Source: Camellia lanceoleosa (taxonomy: Eukaryota > Streptophyta > Magnoliopsida > Ericales > Theaceae). From it: a DNA stretch of 64,000 bases. How positions within the stretch are numbered: position 1 is the stretch's first letter; each line of letters starts with the position of its first letter. A model generated the notes under the pieces. That model was given only the letters and a program-made list of their open reading frames with translations, was not told the origin of the DNA and did not search any database. The stretch lies in assembly GCA_025200525.1 (NCBI GenBank), contig CM045762.1, positions 108,288,734 to 108,352,733 on the forward strand, given 5' to 3'. Position numbers and translations under genes: made by a program. Below, in pieces: positions 12,751 through 25,681 of the stretch.

Positions 12751-13372
12751 AGTGATTGTTTTAATAATCTCTCAACCCCACGTCTTTCTAACCCTTTTAT
12801 TTACTTGCTTTTAGTACTGCATCATGTTTTTCTTTATCATGCCTGTATATTGTATCTATTTTTCATGCATTTGGGTCCGGTTCATCCGCATTTGTGGGAT
12901 TTACTATCTTCAAAGATGAATACATGCATAAACCTATGTCTTGAGATGATACTCATGTCATGTCTTAGTATCTTCACTCCTAGCTGCATGTTATGTATGT
13001 ATCACATTAGTAGTTTGTATATAGGATCATTTATATTTGTATATATCCTCATGTGTCTTGGGACTCGGCTTAGAGTACTAGGTGAGCATTTTTGAGCTTT
13101 ACCATATTGCATTTGCGTGTTCCTTATCATATCTGTTGCTACATCATGAGGCCAAGTGCTTAAGTGAGATATTTGTTTGAATGCTAGTGGATGGATGTTG
13201 TGTTGTTTATTTTCGAATATAGATGATTCTTATGCTGCGGATTTTATCCAAGACGAACCCTTTTAAAAATGCATGAAGTCCGAGCATAACCAAAATTAAT
13301 GACACAATTTATATTTGCATGCCTTAGATAGTAATGATAACATTATTAATTAGCAGAATATGGATGTACGGT

Positions 13373-13850
13373 GGCCTTTATTATTGGCCTCTATTAACTT
13401 TCTATGTATGTATATTGACTTTCTATGGCCTCTATTAACTTTCTATTTTATGATTTTAGTGATTAATTATTCATACAAGTTATTTTAAGCCTAAACCTTT
13501 AACTACCCTAAAACTGTGATTTGAATACAAGATGAGCATTACTTAAGAGAATAAAACCATATTTTCTAAAATGATATTTTTCGCACAACAGAAGATTTTT
13601 ATTGGTTATGGCAAAAACCCAACCTAAAATAAATAAAATTCGTGAAAACATTCAAAACATATAATTTTACAAGAAAAAAACAATTGACTTGGATTATTTA
13701 AATAACAATGCATAGAATAGACATATGTTATGGAGATAAAAGGCAAATGGCTTGACTTGACTGTGCCTCTAATTTATTGCTTTGATCTTTTTAGTTTTCT
13801 AATGTAAAAAACTTTGATTAACATGAGAGTCGAATGAACATTTTGGATAT
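13373..13850. other. AT-rich spacer between LTRs A and B
   Basis: Non-coding, with a short direct duplication 'tggcctctattaactttcta' at about 13390-13445. The homology to LTR A ends at the left edge and LTR B ends at the right edge. Confidence 0.5.
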
Positions 13851-16800
13851 TGTGGGATGCCTTTGGGGTTACCAAGTGCGCCCGACAGTTAAGACCCCCA
13901 ATTTCTGATATGATATCACTAGTGCAATGCAAAACAAAAAATGAGAGTCCAAATCTTGCACCTTTTGTAGAAAATCCATTTTATTGCAGAACATTTGCTA
14001 AAAATGGACTACTTCAACAGATTTTAGAGTTGCCATCTAATCTTTTGGAAAAATTAACAAACATGTGACTCACGCCAAAGGGTACTTTTCGTCATAACCA
14101 AAGTGTCTCGGCTCAGGAACTTAGGTATGAGAGGGAAATGTCATTAATTGAGTACTCCACTCACCCGATTAAAAGATCGGCCTCTACTAAGTCATGATGT
14201 GGTTTTTATAATCAATATATATCTATGTTCTGATTATTAATAGCGTTACCATTACTTTCTGAGGCATGCAAGTATAGATTGTGGCATTAATTTTGGTTAT
14301 ACTTTTGACTCCATGTATTTTTGAAAAGGCTTTTTGTACAAACTCAACAGCATAAGAATCATCTACATTCCAAAATAAACAGCACAATCTCCATCTACTG
14401 GCATTCAAATAGATATTTCACTTTAAACACTTAGCCTCATGGTATAGCAATAGATGTGATGAAAGGCATGCACAGGTAATATGGCAAAGCCTAAAAATTC
14501 TCACCTAGTATTTTGAGGTGAGTCTTACGAAAATGCTGACATATATACATATATGCATGATCCTATATACAACTGACTAATGCAATACATATACAACTGT
14601 GGACTCGCCATTTTCTCACGCCCTCCCTTTCGGGAAGGTTTGAAAAGAAGGCCTCACAGTTTGGACTCCACCTGTGGTTCTGAATCTAGTCTCACAAGTG
14701 CAATGTGAAACTGATAAACACCAAAGAGTCCAAATCCGGCAAATCTTTTTGGAAAATCGATTTTAAATCAAATAATGCCAAAATTAGGCTGCTTTGCCAG
14801 ATACAAAGTCGTAACCAAAATATTTTGTTTTTGAAAAAATTTAGGAAACCCTGACTTGTGCCGAAGGCTACATGTCCGTCATCACCAAAGTTGCCTCGGC
14901 TCGGGAACATTTCAAGTCATGTTTGTTTTTGTGAAAATGGTTTGAATTTGCCACTCTCAAGTGGGCTTAAAGATGTGGATTTGCTACCAAACACAGTGGG
15001 CTTAAAACGGGATTTTGCCATGACAAAGTGGGCTTAAAACACACATTCGTTGAATTGTTCCAATTCAAACAACAAACCTTCATCCACAGGCATTCATGTA
15101 GTTTAACATTTAAGCACATATCCTCATGGCAAGCATGCGAAACATGGCAATATGACAATCACACTCATGCAAGTATGCTAAAGCATAAAACTCACCGAGT
15201 ACTCCGAGCCAAGAAAGAAAACAAAGTTAGAAAAATGCATGATTCCTAACTATGTTAAATGACTAATGCAACACATGCCATGATGTAACTAAATAGGCTT
15301 GGCTACTTAATCATGGTATTTGCAACACTTTGATAGCAAGCTTTGAAACACGTATTCAAAGAAGTATTGAATTGACAATGCAGTTTGAATGAGGTGTCGA
15401 GCCTCGGTGCATGCAAGACAAATGAATGGATGCAAACATGCAAGCATAATGTATGCTAATTGAAAATGTCCTTAATCTAACCATCGAAAGACATGGGGTT
15501 GGAAGACATGCACACACGCACGCACACTTATTACAACATTATGCCCTCACGAAGGAGGGTCCGAATGAATAAGCAATAATCTAGCTACGCTAATTAAGCT
15601 AACTAATTATTACAACAATTGAAACGAATTAACTAACTTATTCTAAGCTAATTAAATATTACAATCCGAAATAATTAGCTAAATACTAAGCTAATTAAGA
15701 GCAAAGCAATTAAACTAATTAATTGGCTACCACTAATTAACTAAACAAAGAAACTAAATAGCCTCGAGGGGCGAGGGATGCATGCTCAGTTTCTCCACTT
15801 GAAAAGCCACCACCTTGCCATTGAAACCCTCTGTTTGCACATTTTTGAACACCAAAGAATCTACCAACTTCTTGAACATCTTTGCTCCCCTTTTCCATCA
15901 CATTGAGCAACTTTCTTCATTGATGGCTGGTGTGCTAGCTATAGTGGCTGGTTGGCCACTGCTGGTGGCCGGTCAGCTACCCCTGCCCTGAACTTCCTTT
16001 TGCTGTAACAGAGAGTAAACAGAGGCAAAGTAGTGTATTCTCAAAGAGTGTATGTACTGTTACGCTCCTTATCATCACACAAGTTCAAAGGAGTGTAACT
16101 CTCGGCTCTCAAACCATCAACCAAGCATTTTCCATGGACGATGGCCAAAGAACCAAGTTTGTACAAGTTAATGAGTGCAAAACAAGACTCAAAAGGATCA
16201 CTACCCTATCATGCATGATTAAGGGTGATGGTGACCAAGGAAAGTGGAATATTTCATCACTTTCGAGTATGAAATGTCTCATTTTCCTCGTGTTTGAATT
16301 AACGTCCGATTTGAACACATGCAATGTAACACGAAAGATGCTTTATCTTGTCTTTTTTACTTGTTCGTTTTGTTTACTCATTTTACACCGATTGATTCTT
16401 TAATCGATTAAGTCCATTGGTGAGAGTCTTCTAAAGCGAAAGAAGTGTCAACCAAGGGGTAGTTCAAGGCATGAGGGAAGCTACATGCCATTGGTAATGA
16501 ACCCTTAAAAGAGGATTAAACCATTAAGCATGAGCCCCAACTTCAAGCTTAAACAACCCTAAGGTTGAAACAACCCTAAGGTTGAAACAACCCTCAAAGC
16601 AAATAAAAAAATGAAGAAATGAGGGAGATTGCAGAGATTCTATGTGCTGAAATTAAGTGCTAAACAACACTAAAATATGCTATTAACTCAAAACAATGAT
16701 GATTAAAGCATTAAAACATCAAGCTAGTGCAAGGACTTGCACTACAACTATGCAATACATGGCTCAAATGACTTAACCAGCCCAAAAAAGAGCCAAAACA

Positions 16801-17365
16801 GGTCAAAACAGAGGCAAAAACATGCTGGACTAGAGCTAAGTTAAGCTAAAAAAAACATGCTAACACATGAAGCTAACTAGGCATGCAAACAAGACACAAG
16901 GAGGAGTGGCTAACCCCTCTAATTTTGGACTTCAAAAGTTGATTTTTACCACTGAAAAACCTCTGAATTTCTGTGGTTAAAAGGCTCAAAAAGTTTGATT
17001 TGAATGTGATGAAAAATGGTGTAAAAGCTTAAACAATTAAGCAACAAGAAGGGTGGACTACCCCTTTACGCAAAATAGGCTCAAACAATCATTTTAAGCT
17101 AAAAAATAGAGTTTTTTTATAGTTGAAAACCAGCCCAAAAACAAAACAAAAGGATGGTAAAACAAGTTTAAAGGGTGAGTCTTATACCTTTTGAAACACA
17201 ACACAATTTTAAGCAACAAAACCAAGCAAAAACCTTCTTCTAGAGCACAAAAATGACTCCAAGAGACCTCAGCTCCAAGGTGGCCAAGTTTGATCATGGG
17301 TTGATGTGCAAAAGTGTAGAGAAACTAGACTTTAAGGCATAAAATAACAAGAGAGAGAATGAACT

Positions 17366-17368
17366 CTA

Positions 17369-17412
<44 letters not shown>
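17366..17412 (+). repeat. (GA)n microsatellite in LTR C
   Basis: About 20 GA units (CT in the LTR sense) sit just downstream of the LTR's TATA box. LTR D has a CT-rich tract in the same place (48058-48118), so the tract is an ancestral part of the transcript leader. Confidence 0.9.
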
Positions 17413-17417
<5 letters not shown>

Positions 17418-17456
17418 CTAAAATGTCTAACCCTCCAAAATAGGGGAGACACCCCT

Positions 17457-17466
17457 CTATATATAG
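17457..17466 (-). promoter_or_regulatory. TATA box of LTR C
   Basis: CTATATATAG lies on the minus strand. It is followed by 'gaggggtgtctcccc' and the CT-rich leader, and occupies the same relative place as the TATA boxes of LTR D (47995) and the central element (21231). Confidence 0.65.
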
Positions 17467-20400
17467 AAAATCAAGTCTTGAGCTTGAACACATCCTACCA
17501 GACACGTGTATGAAGATGCATCTTAGTTAGCAACAGCTGGCAAACAAATATCTAGAAAAAGGGACCAATGGCTGTTGGCCACCATTGGTAGCCGACAGGC
17601 ACAACATATGGCCGATAGACTCCAGGGCTGGTTGATAGGTCACCCTCTCTTCCAGGAAAGAGGCAACAACCTTTTGGTCCAAAACCAAGCACAAAACATA
17701 TAAGGTTTAGAGGCTCAAAGACAAGGCATTTAGCTGAGGACTTCAGGTGCTCAAAACAAACATAAACAAACACAAACATCGCGTGCACAAACGATGATAT
17801 CCAACTCTTGAGGATGGTCAAAAATGGGGTGTCTACAACAAGATGTATATAGGGATTCAGATACTAAGATATGGTATGGACGTCATCTCAAGACATGGAG
17901 CAATGAACATATTCATCTTTGAAAATATTAAATTCCACAAATGCGGATGAACCGGACCCGAATACATGGAAAATGGATGTAATATACAAGTGTGATAAAT
18001 AAAACGTGATGTAGTACCTGGAGCGCTTAAATAAAAGTGTAAGAAAGACATGGGGATGAGAGTTATTACAACAATTCAAATAAGAAAGGAGGGGAGAGAA
18101 AGGGAGATTATTACAATATTGAATGGATTCAGCCAAACTACTGATGAATCTAACAAATCATAATGAATAAATCACCTAGGAGCTTCAGAACCATCCAGGA
18201 GAGCACTCGCCCAGAAATTGTTTGATCTATTCATGGGGGGAATGATCGGCTTGACATAAGATGAGCCGGCCAAACTAGGTAATGGCAACCAAATTATTCC
18301 TCCGACTAAAGCTTAAGTCAGTGCAGAATTCCAGGACAGAGGCTAAAAGGGCAGTTTCTGGGGGATGCTCATCCCTTTTACCTCCTCTGCTAACAGTGAT
18401 CACTTGGAGAAGAGGTGGATTGGCTAGAACCCTCAGCAATGATATAAATAGGTATATACAACAAATATTTTGCAATAAATCAATGACTAAATTAATCAAA
18501 ATAAAGAACAAATTCAAGCCCAAGAAATAGATAGGAACCTACATCTTCTCTTTATGAATATGGGCAAATCAATACCCAAATCCAGTCTATTAAGTGGAGA
18601 GCGTAGGTTAATGAAAATCATTTCTTGGTAGGAGCTTTGCTTATAAAAGCATGGGATTCATTAAATTTATTGAAAACTCCACATGTAGTCATCGAACAAG
18701 GATAGTTATACCCCTTTCTATGTTTATAAATGATTGAAAGGGGAGATTTCAATGTCTTTTGACCTAAAATACCTTGTTTTACTTCCAAAAAGAACCAAAA
18801 AGGAAAAGAACACAACTCTCTCAACTTCAAATCCTAAGAATCACTCAAGAAACCCTACGAAACAACCATTCTATCCATCATCTTTGAGCATAGGTTGGAA
18901 CACATAGGTTGAACGTACTTAAGAGATAGGATGTGTGAAGAGGAGGAGTGTAATAACAAGAAAAAAACTATTTTACTTATTGAACTTGTGGATGGATGGC
19001 TGAAAACTACTCCCAATCACATCCACAAGGGTCCAAAATACATATGAGCTAAATGTTAGAGCTAAGAAAAACAAGAAAATAAAGAAACTTAATGAATGTG
19101 TTGCTAAAACTACTCCCTCCACATCCATGAGGACTTGTTATAACTCTATAACAATTACATAATGAAAATAAAGCTCAAAATGAAGAAAGGAAGAGAGAAA
19201 AGTGATTCAAAGTATGAGAGAATCACCTCTTAAGAGGATAGGTCACTTTGATTCACAAACTCCCTTGTTAATTCCCTTAATTCCCTTTGGATGTATTGTT
19301 TAATGTCCAACGTTCTTATCAAGGCGCTACGATCAAGCTTCAATGGAGTTTGGATGTCCAAAGTCAAGAGGGTAGTAGGTACGATGTATTGTCAGGAAGG
19401 AAAAGGGTCAAGAGGCTCTTAGGAATTTGAGATATATGTGGTAGGTAAGCAAAACAAGCTAAAATTCCAGAAAATACTCTGTACTTGGAACATTCAACTA
19501 GCCATTCTTCATGGTGATTGGTCGAGTGCTTTGTAGCAGGCCGCTATAGGGTGTCTAACTAGTCAGTAGGTGTCACGACCCAAACCCGTCCCTATAGGTT
19601 TAGTGCCGTAACTGACCAGTAATCCGTGATTACCAAAGGCCTGCTTAACAATAACGACAATATTACAATATAAAGGGGCTGGCGGAAGCCAATCAATAAT
19701 AAGATAATGTCTAATGAGTTGTGAGGACCTGAATGGAAATAAACTTTCATATACATAGCCATATCCATAACCATTTATGCCCATAAACACATATGTACAA
19801 GACAAAATACAAGTTAGGGAATTAATCCCATCACCAAAAAAAGGTATCATTAAAAGTCTTAAAACATTCTTTTTACGTAACAAACTCAAAAGGGTGAATT
19901 TGAACCACCCAAAAGGCCTTGACACATGCTAGTTCGGAACCTTGCAACGAGGCATCTAGTTGGCTTGACCAGACAAGGGTTCGAGTCGACGCCTCTAACT
20001 TTAATCCGGTGCTTAGCCACCAACATATATAATAAACTTTGAGCTAAAGCCTAGTGAATAACGGATGTGCAAAGAGGCTGAGAATGATGTCCTTACAGTC
20101 TTTGAAACAATCAATTATCATTAGAACATTTTCAATCAATATCATTTGTCTATCAATCTGTAGACACCTCATTTTTGACCGACCTTAAGACTCAGACATC
20201 ACCGAATGAGCGCTTGGTGATGTTGCATATTGCGCTCGTTTTGAGGTTGCGGAGTCTCGGCTGCGAGCCTTGCCTCCGGACTTCCGGACTCTTTTGTGCT
20301 TTGCCTCGGTTCGCGAACCAGGCCCTGTTTTCCTTGTTTTCTCTTCCTGAAGGGATGGAGAGGTCTCGTAGACCATCTTTCAGTGACCGTAGGCTATGTT

Positions 20401-21230
20401 TCGTGGTCGTAGGCCATTTTTCCCGTTTGGAGCTCGGTTCTCGGTTTTCGGAGCCGTTGGCCGTGTGCCTCGGTTCGGGACTGCTTAACCACCTCCGTTT
20501 GCTCCCATTTTTGGCATACACCTTGTTTCCTCCCTTTCGAGGGACACTGTGGCTCGAGAGACCAACTTCGTGGTCAAACACCACCTCCGGTGTAATAGAT
20601 TAGTTCGGGGCCCGGCGCGTGTTTTAACCCTGAACCTTCGTTTTGCATCGGTTTGGGTTCATTTTTGGCGGAGACCTTATTTTCATTGTTAGGAAGGTTG
20701 TAGAATGGTGGGAGGCCAGAAATTGCTCTGAAGACCACCTTTATACCTTCCTCGCTCTTCATCGCCCGTTTTTTTCACTAGAAAGTTGACTTTTTTCATT
20801 CCCGGGCCACTTTTTCTGACTTTCCACCACACCATTGTGTCGTACACACCTAGGAGGCCACCAATATGGATAGGCCGGCCATCAATTGTTCTTGACCCTT
20901 TTGAACCCCTCTAAAAAGTTGATTTTTCTCTCTCTTGGGTTACATTTTCTGGTTTTTGACCATACAGCTGTGTTGTACACACATGGGAGGCCACCTTTTT
21001 GGGGTGGCCGACCACTAATCTTTGTTGACCCTTTTGACCCTGGCCGGCCGGCCAGGGGAGGTGGTCGGCCGGCCACCTGAACCTCTTGAATCTGGCCGGC
21101 CAAATTTCTCTCTCCTGGTTCTTTATAACTGTGCCAGCTGTTTTGACCCAGACCCCTGCCCGGGGATCTGCCCTTTTGAGAGGGGGGAATTTGAATTTGT
21201 TTTCCCCCCATTTCTCCACCCCTCTCCCTC

Positions 21231-21237
21231 TATATAA
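21231..21237 (+). promoter_or_regulatory. TATA box of the 5' LTR
   Basis: TATATAA in 'ccctctatataaccagcctc'. It is conserved in the 3' LTR (34205-34211) and has counterparts in LTRs C, D and E. The U3/R border is expected about 30 bp downstream. Confidence 0.7.
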
Positions 21238-22989
21238 CCAGCCTCTCCCCTCCATTTCTAAGGGTTAGAAAATTTGGTTAGAGCATTATACATACAACTT
21301 CCATATCTCTCTCATCCAAGCTCCAAAACCCTAGTTTCTTGGCCATTTTTACCCTACAACCCACAGCACCACACCACCATCATCCATTCCAGCCCTTTGG
21401 AAGTCATTTGCAAAGGTTGGAAGCTCAGAATTTCGGACCAAAAGTTGCTGGAGGTCAGCTCTTCAAGGGTGAGCACCTATTTCTCTTAAACTTACATTTT
21501 TTTGCTTCATTTATAAGCTATACTTGCAAGAATTTTTGGGCTTCAACCCCAACTGGAAATAGTCTTTTTTTGAGCTCACCTTCATGTTTGGTCAAGGACC
21601 TTTCTCTGTTTAAGGCCATCTTCTGTCCTTTTCCCTTTTATCTCTCTTTTGGCCCTTTTCTTGCATGATATGTTAGCCCTGTTTGTAAGTATTTTTGGGC
21701 TTTGAGAAAAACTGTAAAGTGATTTATTTTGAGCCTCTCTTTAACTTTGTTGAAGGGCTCTTCACTGTTTGAGGCCAGCTACTGCCTCTTGCTTTCTATC
21801 TCTCTTTTAGGGCTATTTCTTGCATCATATTTAGCCTTACTTGTGAGCATATTTGAGACTTTCCATAAACTGAAAAATATCTTTTTTTGAGCCCCTCTTC
21901 AAATTTGTTGAAGGGATCTTTGCTGTTTGAGGTCTTTTTCGGCCCTGTTTGTTCATCCTCTCTTTTAGGGCTGTTTTTGCATGATACATTAGCCTTATTT
22001 GTGAGCCCTTTTGGACCTTGACCTAAACTGAAAATAGTCTTTTTTTGAAATCATCTTCATGTTTGATTAAGGCCTATTCTCTGGTTGGGGTCATCTTCCC
22101 CTATGCATGCTTCATTCTTTCATGATTAGGGCTATACATTAGAGCAATTGCATTGGCCATGGTTTGGCCTCTTAGCCACTGAAATTTAGTGGATTTTTAG
22201 TGGCTTTGATGCATTTTTGAGCCTCAAAATCAGAGGGGGGTGACCCCCTCTCACCTTGTTTTGTTTGGTCTTTTTTGTCCTTCGAAAGAGGCCCTATCTT
22301 GCATGCCTTGTTGGTTGATTTTAGGGCCAATTTGGTGAGTTTTAGGGCTATCATATTGGATTTTCAGAGTTTTTTGTGCCATGCTAAGTGTGCTTGATGC
22401 ATGTGCTTAATAACCCCTTTGTATACCCTATACAAGAACCCATCATTTGTGCATGTGTTGGTTGCATTTCAGAGGTTACTTGGGCATGTTTTGGCATGTT
22501 TTATTCACTGATTTTTGCTGGTTTGATGAGTTCTCACTTGCTTCATATACATGCCATGCAAATCATGTTTGCTAGTCAAAGTTGCATGCCATTTTAGTCC
22601 ATCTTGCTAGCATCTTTTGGCCATGCTTTGAACTAGAAATGTTCATATTTTTGGACTGCCTTGGTTCTGTCTTTATGCTTCATGATCAAATAATGCATGC
22701 TTTGTATAGCAATAGGTCAATACATGTGCCTAGTTTTGGGTTTCGGGGTTTATTCCATGCATTGTATGACATATGTCCATGATTTGGGATCATTTTGCAT
22801 CATATTTCAGTGCTGGAACTTGCATGTTTGTATGCCATATTTCATGCCTTGTTAGAGTGGCATTTGCACCTTAGGATTGGTCCTCGGTTTGCGTGCATGT
22901 GTGCACGCATCTCGAGTGTCTCATTTTCATCTTATGGCCACTAATGTGAGTGTGGCTGAGGTCCACTCATGTTGGTGTAAGTCCATCAT

Positions 22990-23140
22990 GCATTGCGTAT
23001 GCCATTTCATTTCATAGCATTGCGTATGCTAGGTTGCATGTTAGAGCATTGTGTATGCCGTGTTACATCGAGCATTGTGTATGCCATTTCATAACATTGT
23101 GTATGCTAGGTTGTATATTAGTTGCATAGTGCATGCCATC
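22990..23140 (+). repeat. Short hairpin array in the 5' LTR
   Basis: GCATTGCGTATGC and GCATTGTGTATGC occur about six times with 15-30 bp spacing. Each is a miniature inverted repeat (GCAT..ATGC). The 3' LTR copy is at 35985-36140. Confidence 0.75.
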
Positions 23141-24846
23141 TCATTTGCATTGTGTTTGGGATAGGAGTTAGCCCGAGCATGGGAAACGAGGGACGTTTCG
23201 TACTTTGAGTGACGGAACGTGTCTCAATTTCCAGTCGCCGACACTCCAGATTATCCATGATGGAGTTTAGGCGTTGTTGTGTTTTCATGTGCATTCATTC
23301 CATATTGAGTCGTGCAATTCGACTCCTCGGCCATCATGTATCGAGATGCATGATTGGTGGCACGAGGATCGAGGACTACACTCCCTGAAGAGTAGTCGTG
23401 CATACAGATGTGAAAATACTTTGCCATGCCCCTTTCCTGCTCTGTATTGCAGCAAATTAGAAACCGGCAATCTTTTGGGGCTTCGCGCAATATTCTGGGA
23501 TTAATTGCAAACAGAGGCAAATAGGGGCATCGCAATGGATTTCCACGCCAAGCAACTCAAGCATGTATCATTCATCATTCGGAGCAGAGTCGAGGCAGTC
23601 CCTAGCTTGCATGCCAATTTACTGCTTTCCTAGATTAATTTGTTAATTAATTAGGATTTTGTATTTATTCGGACTGTAATTATTCATTTGGGACTGTATA
23701 TTATTTATTTGGACCCTCCGAGCGAGGGCACAATTGTAATAAGTGTGTGTGCGTGTGATGTATGTCTTCCAACCCCACGTCTTTCTCTCCCTTTTATTTA
23801 CCAGCTTATGATAGTTAGATTAGGGCATGTTTCAATTAGCATACAGTATGATAGCATGTTTGCATTCATTCATCTGTTTTGCATGCACCGGGCTCGGCGC
23901 ATCATAACTCACTACATTGTATTTCAATTCCAAGTTGAATACTTGTTAGCTGTAGCATTCCATATGCCATGTTTAGAATAAGCTAAGCCTATCTTAGTTG
24001 CATTCCTGCATGTGTTGCATTAGGCATTTCTGTATAGTTAGGATCATGCATGGATTTCTAACGTAGTTTCTGTTTTGGCTTGGAGTACTCGGTAAGTTTT
24101 TACGCTTTAGCATCCTTGCATGTGTGTGAGTGACTGCCATGATAGTATGCTTACCATGAGGCTATTTGCTTATGTGATATAACTGCCTGAATGCCTGTGG
24201 GTGAAGGTTGGGTTATTTGGATTGGAACAATACATTGACTGTGAGTTTTAAGCCCACTAGATAGTGGCCAAACCATATTTTCTAAGCCCACCTGAGGGTT
24301 GCAAAATCTGCATTTTAAGTCTACTTGCGGGTAGCAAACCATCTTTCAAAAAACAAACATGAAACGTTTTGTTCCAATTCAGGCGATCCAGTCTATACTT
24401 GTATGCTGTGCGCATCACATAGTAAATCTAGGATAATAACTTGAATAAGAATGCATAATGTTTTCAAAACTAGATATCATGGTTAGTAGAGGCCGATCTT
24501 TGATCGGGCGAGCGAGGGTGCTCACGAAGTGACCTTCCCCAATCGTACCCAAGTTCTTGAGTTGAGGCAACTTTGGTGATGACGGACACGTGGCCTTACG
24601 CAACGAGTTAGGGTTTCCTAAATTTCCCAAAAATAAAATATTTAGGTGGCAGCCCTGTATCTGGCAAAGCAGTCCATGGTTGGCATTTCTTTTAAAAAAA
24701 TCTGTTTTTTCAAAACGATTTGCCAGATTTGGACTCTTTGGTTCAGATTAAGAACCGTGACAAATTAAGTCCTGAACTGTAGTGAGCCCAAAATGAACGG
24801 AACGGGACTCATCCCTCCCGGGGCGTTCGGGGACGTCTACAGTTTC

Positions 24847-24864
24847 TGGCAACTCTGCTGGGGA
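24847..24864 (+). other. Primer binding site
   Basis: TGGCAACTCTGCTGGGGA starts 5 bases after the 5' LTR end. The TGG start is the complement of a tRNA 3' CCA. Ogre elements have been reported to use tRNA-Arg; the exact primer tRNA was not checked here. Confidence 0.75.
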
Positions 24865-25681
24865 TTTAGAGAGCTTGATTCGAACTCATGATATCTTGTT
24901 TTGATTACACTCATGTGTTTCTTTGCATTGCATGTGCATTGGTGCGCCTAGGACATCGTGTTTGCCATATGCTATTGCTGAGCGGTTTGCCAGGGGCTGC
25001 GTGCCATAAGGCTTACCGGTTACGGGCTCTGCACAAACCCCGGTTTTACTGGGGCACCCTTTTGACCATTCGACCTAGTGCATATTCGGAATCCGTAGTG
25101 ACCAATCCAAATTAGGACAGGTTGCTTACCCGATATAGGTTGTTTGAAACCGCTGCGTGCATAGTGAAACCCTAGCTCCTAACAAAATAGGACAGGGAAA
25201 CCCTACCCCAACATAGGGGTGTTTTAGCTCTCATTTATCTGTTATGTGCTTTTAGAGTGCGTCTCTACAGGAATACATGTATCAGTTTACAAGTTTGGGC
25301 ATCAGGCCTGCAGGCACCATTTTAGTATTTTGGGATTCAGTTTACCTGAGGGTAACGATTCTGAGGCGAATTTTGGGGGCAATTGATGAGAGGGCACAGT
25401 CATCCTGTTATGCTCATATCTGTTTTGGTGAAATCAGGCTGAGATGCTGCATGTTTTCTCTTTTGCTAGATAGTCCTGGAACTATAGCTTCAGAAGGCTT
25501 CGATATCCCCCGGGTACATTGGACTAGTGCTGATAGACTTTGTTAGGTCAGAAATTCGATTCAAGGGAAACCGGTGTTCTTTCGCTGAGGCAAGGCAAAG
25601 AAAGGCCAATCAAGGCTCACCGGTTCATCTAATCCGTCAGTTGCTAGTCACATCACCTTTGTTTGGACTCAGCAGACCGTG
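24865..25681 (+). other. Untranslated leader between primer site and gag
   Basis: About 0.8 kb without a conserved reading frame. Long leaders are common in this group of elements. Short ORFs here show no domain. Confidence 0.55.

Larger units (their letters stand above)
5632..12754. mobile_element. CACTA (EnSpm-type) non-autonomous transposon 1
   Basis: The termini are CACTATAAGAAATTTCACTT at the left and, reading inward from the right, CACTACAACAAAATGCACAT. Both then continue into TTTGGCAAC. The flanks are ATT at 5629-5631 and ATT at 12755-12757, the 3-bp duplication expected for CACTA transposons. Excising the 7,123 bp restores a continuous LTR. Subterminal motifs occur in both orientations at both ends. 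No TNPA/TNPD-type transposase is recognisable inside, so it is non-autonomous. The cargo is a Mutator-like transposase relic (8985-9334) and exon-like host sequence on the minus strand (10003-11265). Confidence 0.93.
3855..13372 (+). mobile_element. LTR A: truncated Ty3/gypsy-type long LTR, split by a CACTA element
   Basis: The sequence begins TGTAGATATCC. It aligns block by block with the reverse complement of LTR B: the 'atgaaatcctctaaaatac' block (4166), the 'tttgatgatgtgctcac' block (4224), 'cccacgtctttct' (12777) and 'gggtccggttcatccgcatt' (12871). The homology stops at about 13372, just before the conserved 'gtagaggccgatc' block, so the 3' end of the LTR is missing. Bases 5632-12754 are a later CACTA insertion. 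Removing it and one ATT restores the same 'gaattgtt..aataa' context seen in B. No purine tract lies upstream, so whether this was a solo or a 5' LTR is unresolved. Confidence 0.8.
14598..17837 (-). mobile_element. Solo LTR C, inserted in LTR B
   Basis: On the minus strand it starts TGTAGACACCCCATTTTTGA at 17837 and ends GGCGAGTCCACA at 14598, giving TG..CA termini. The flanks are ACAAC (14593-14597) and ACAAG (17838-17842), a 5-bp duplication with one substitution. LTR B homology resumes on both sides. The 3,240 bp include a TATA box (CTATATATAG, 17457-17466), a (GA)n tract in the leader and the conserved 'ggggttggaagacatg' and 'gagcctcggtgcatgcaaga' blocks shared with LTRs D and E. No internal region is present, so it is a solo LTR formed by LTR-LTR recombination. 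Confidence 0.88.
20159..24841 (+). repeat. 5' LTR of the gag-only element
   Basis: TGTAGACACC..GACGTCTACA. In order: a GC-rich U3 with CGGTTCGGG/CTCGGTTCG-type motifs (20200-20480), a GGCCGGCC palindrome cluster (21037-21105), TATA at 21231, T-rich repeated segments each opening with 'gagc(t/c)c(a/c)(c)ctt' (21560-22100), a short hairpin array (22990-23140), and a conserved 3' part with 'gtagaggccgatctttgatc' (24486) and 'gatgacggacacgtggcctt' (24577). The first 120 bases differ from the 3' LTR at six positions, all transitions. Confidence 0.95.

Noticed and set aside
20175..20603. 142-codon ORF in the 5' LTR and its 143-codon counterpart at 33115-33546
   Set aside because: It lies in the GC-rich U3 upstream of the TATA box, the antisense frames are open over the same stretch, there is no domain, and the openness follows from base composition in both LTR copies.
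24842..24870. tRNA-like sequence after the 5' LTR
   Set aside because: Only the 18-base complement of a tRNA 3' end is present, as expected for a primer site; no cloverleaf can be drawn.
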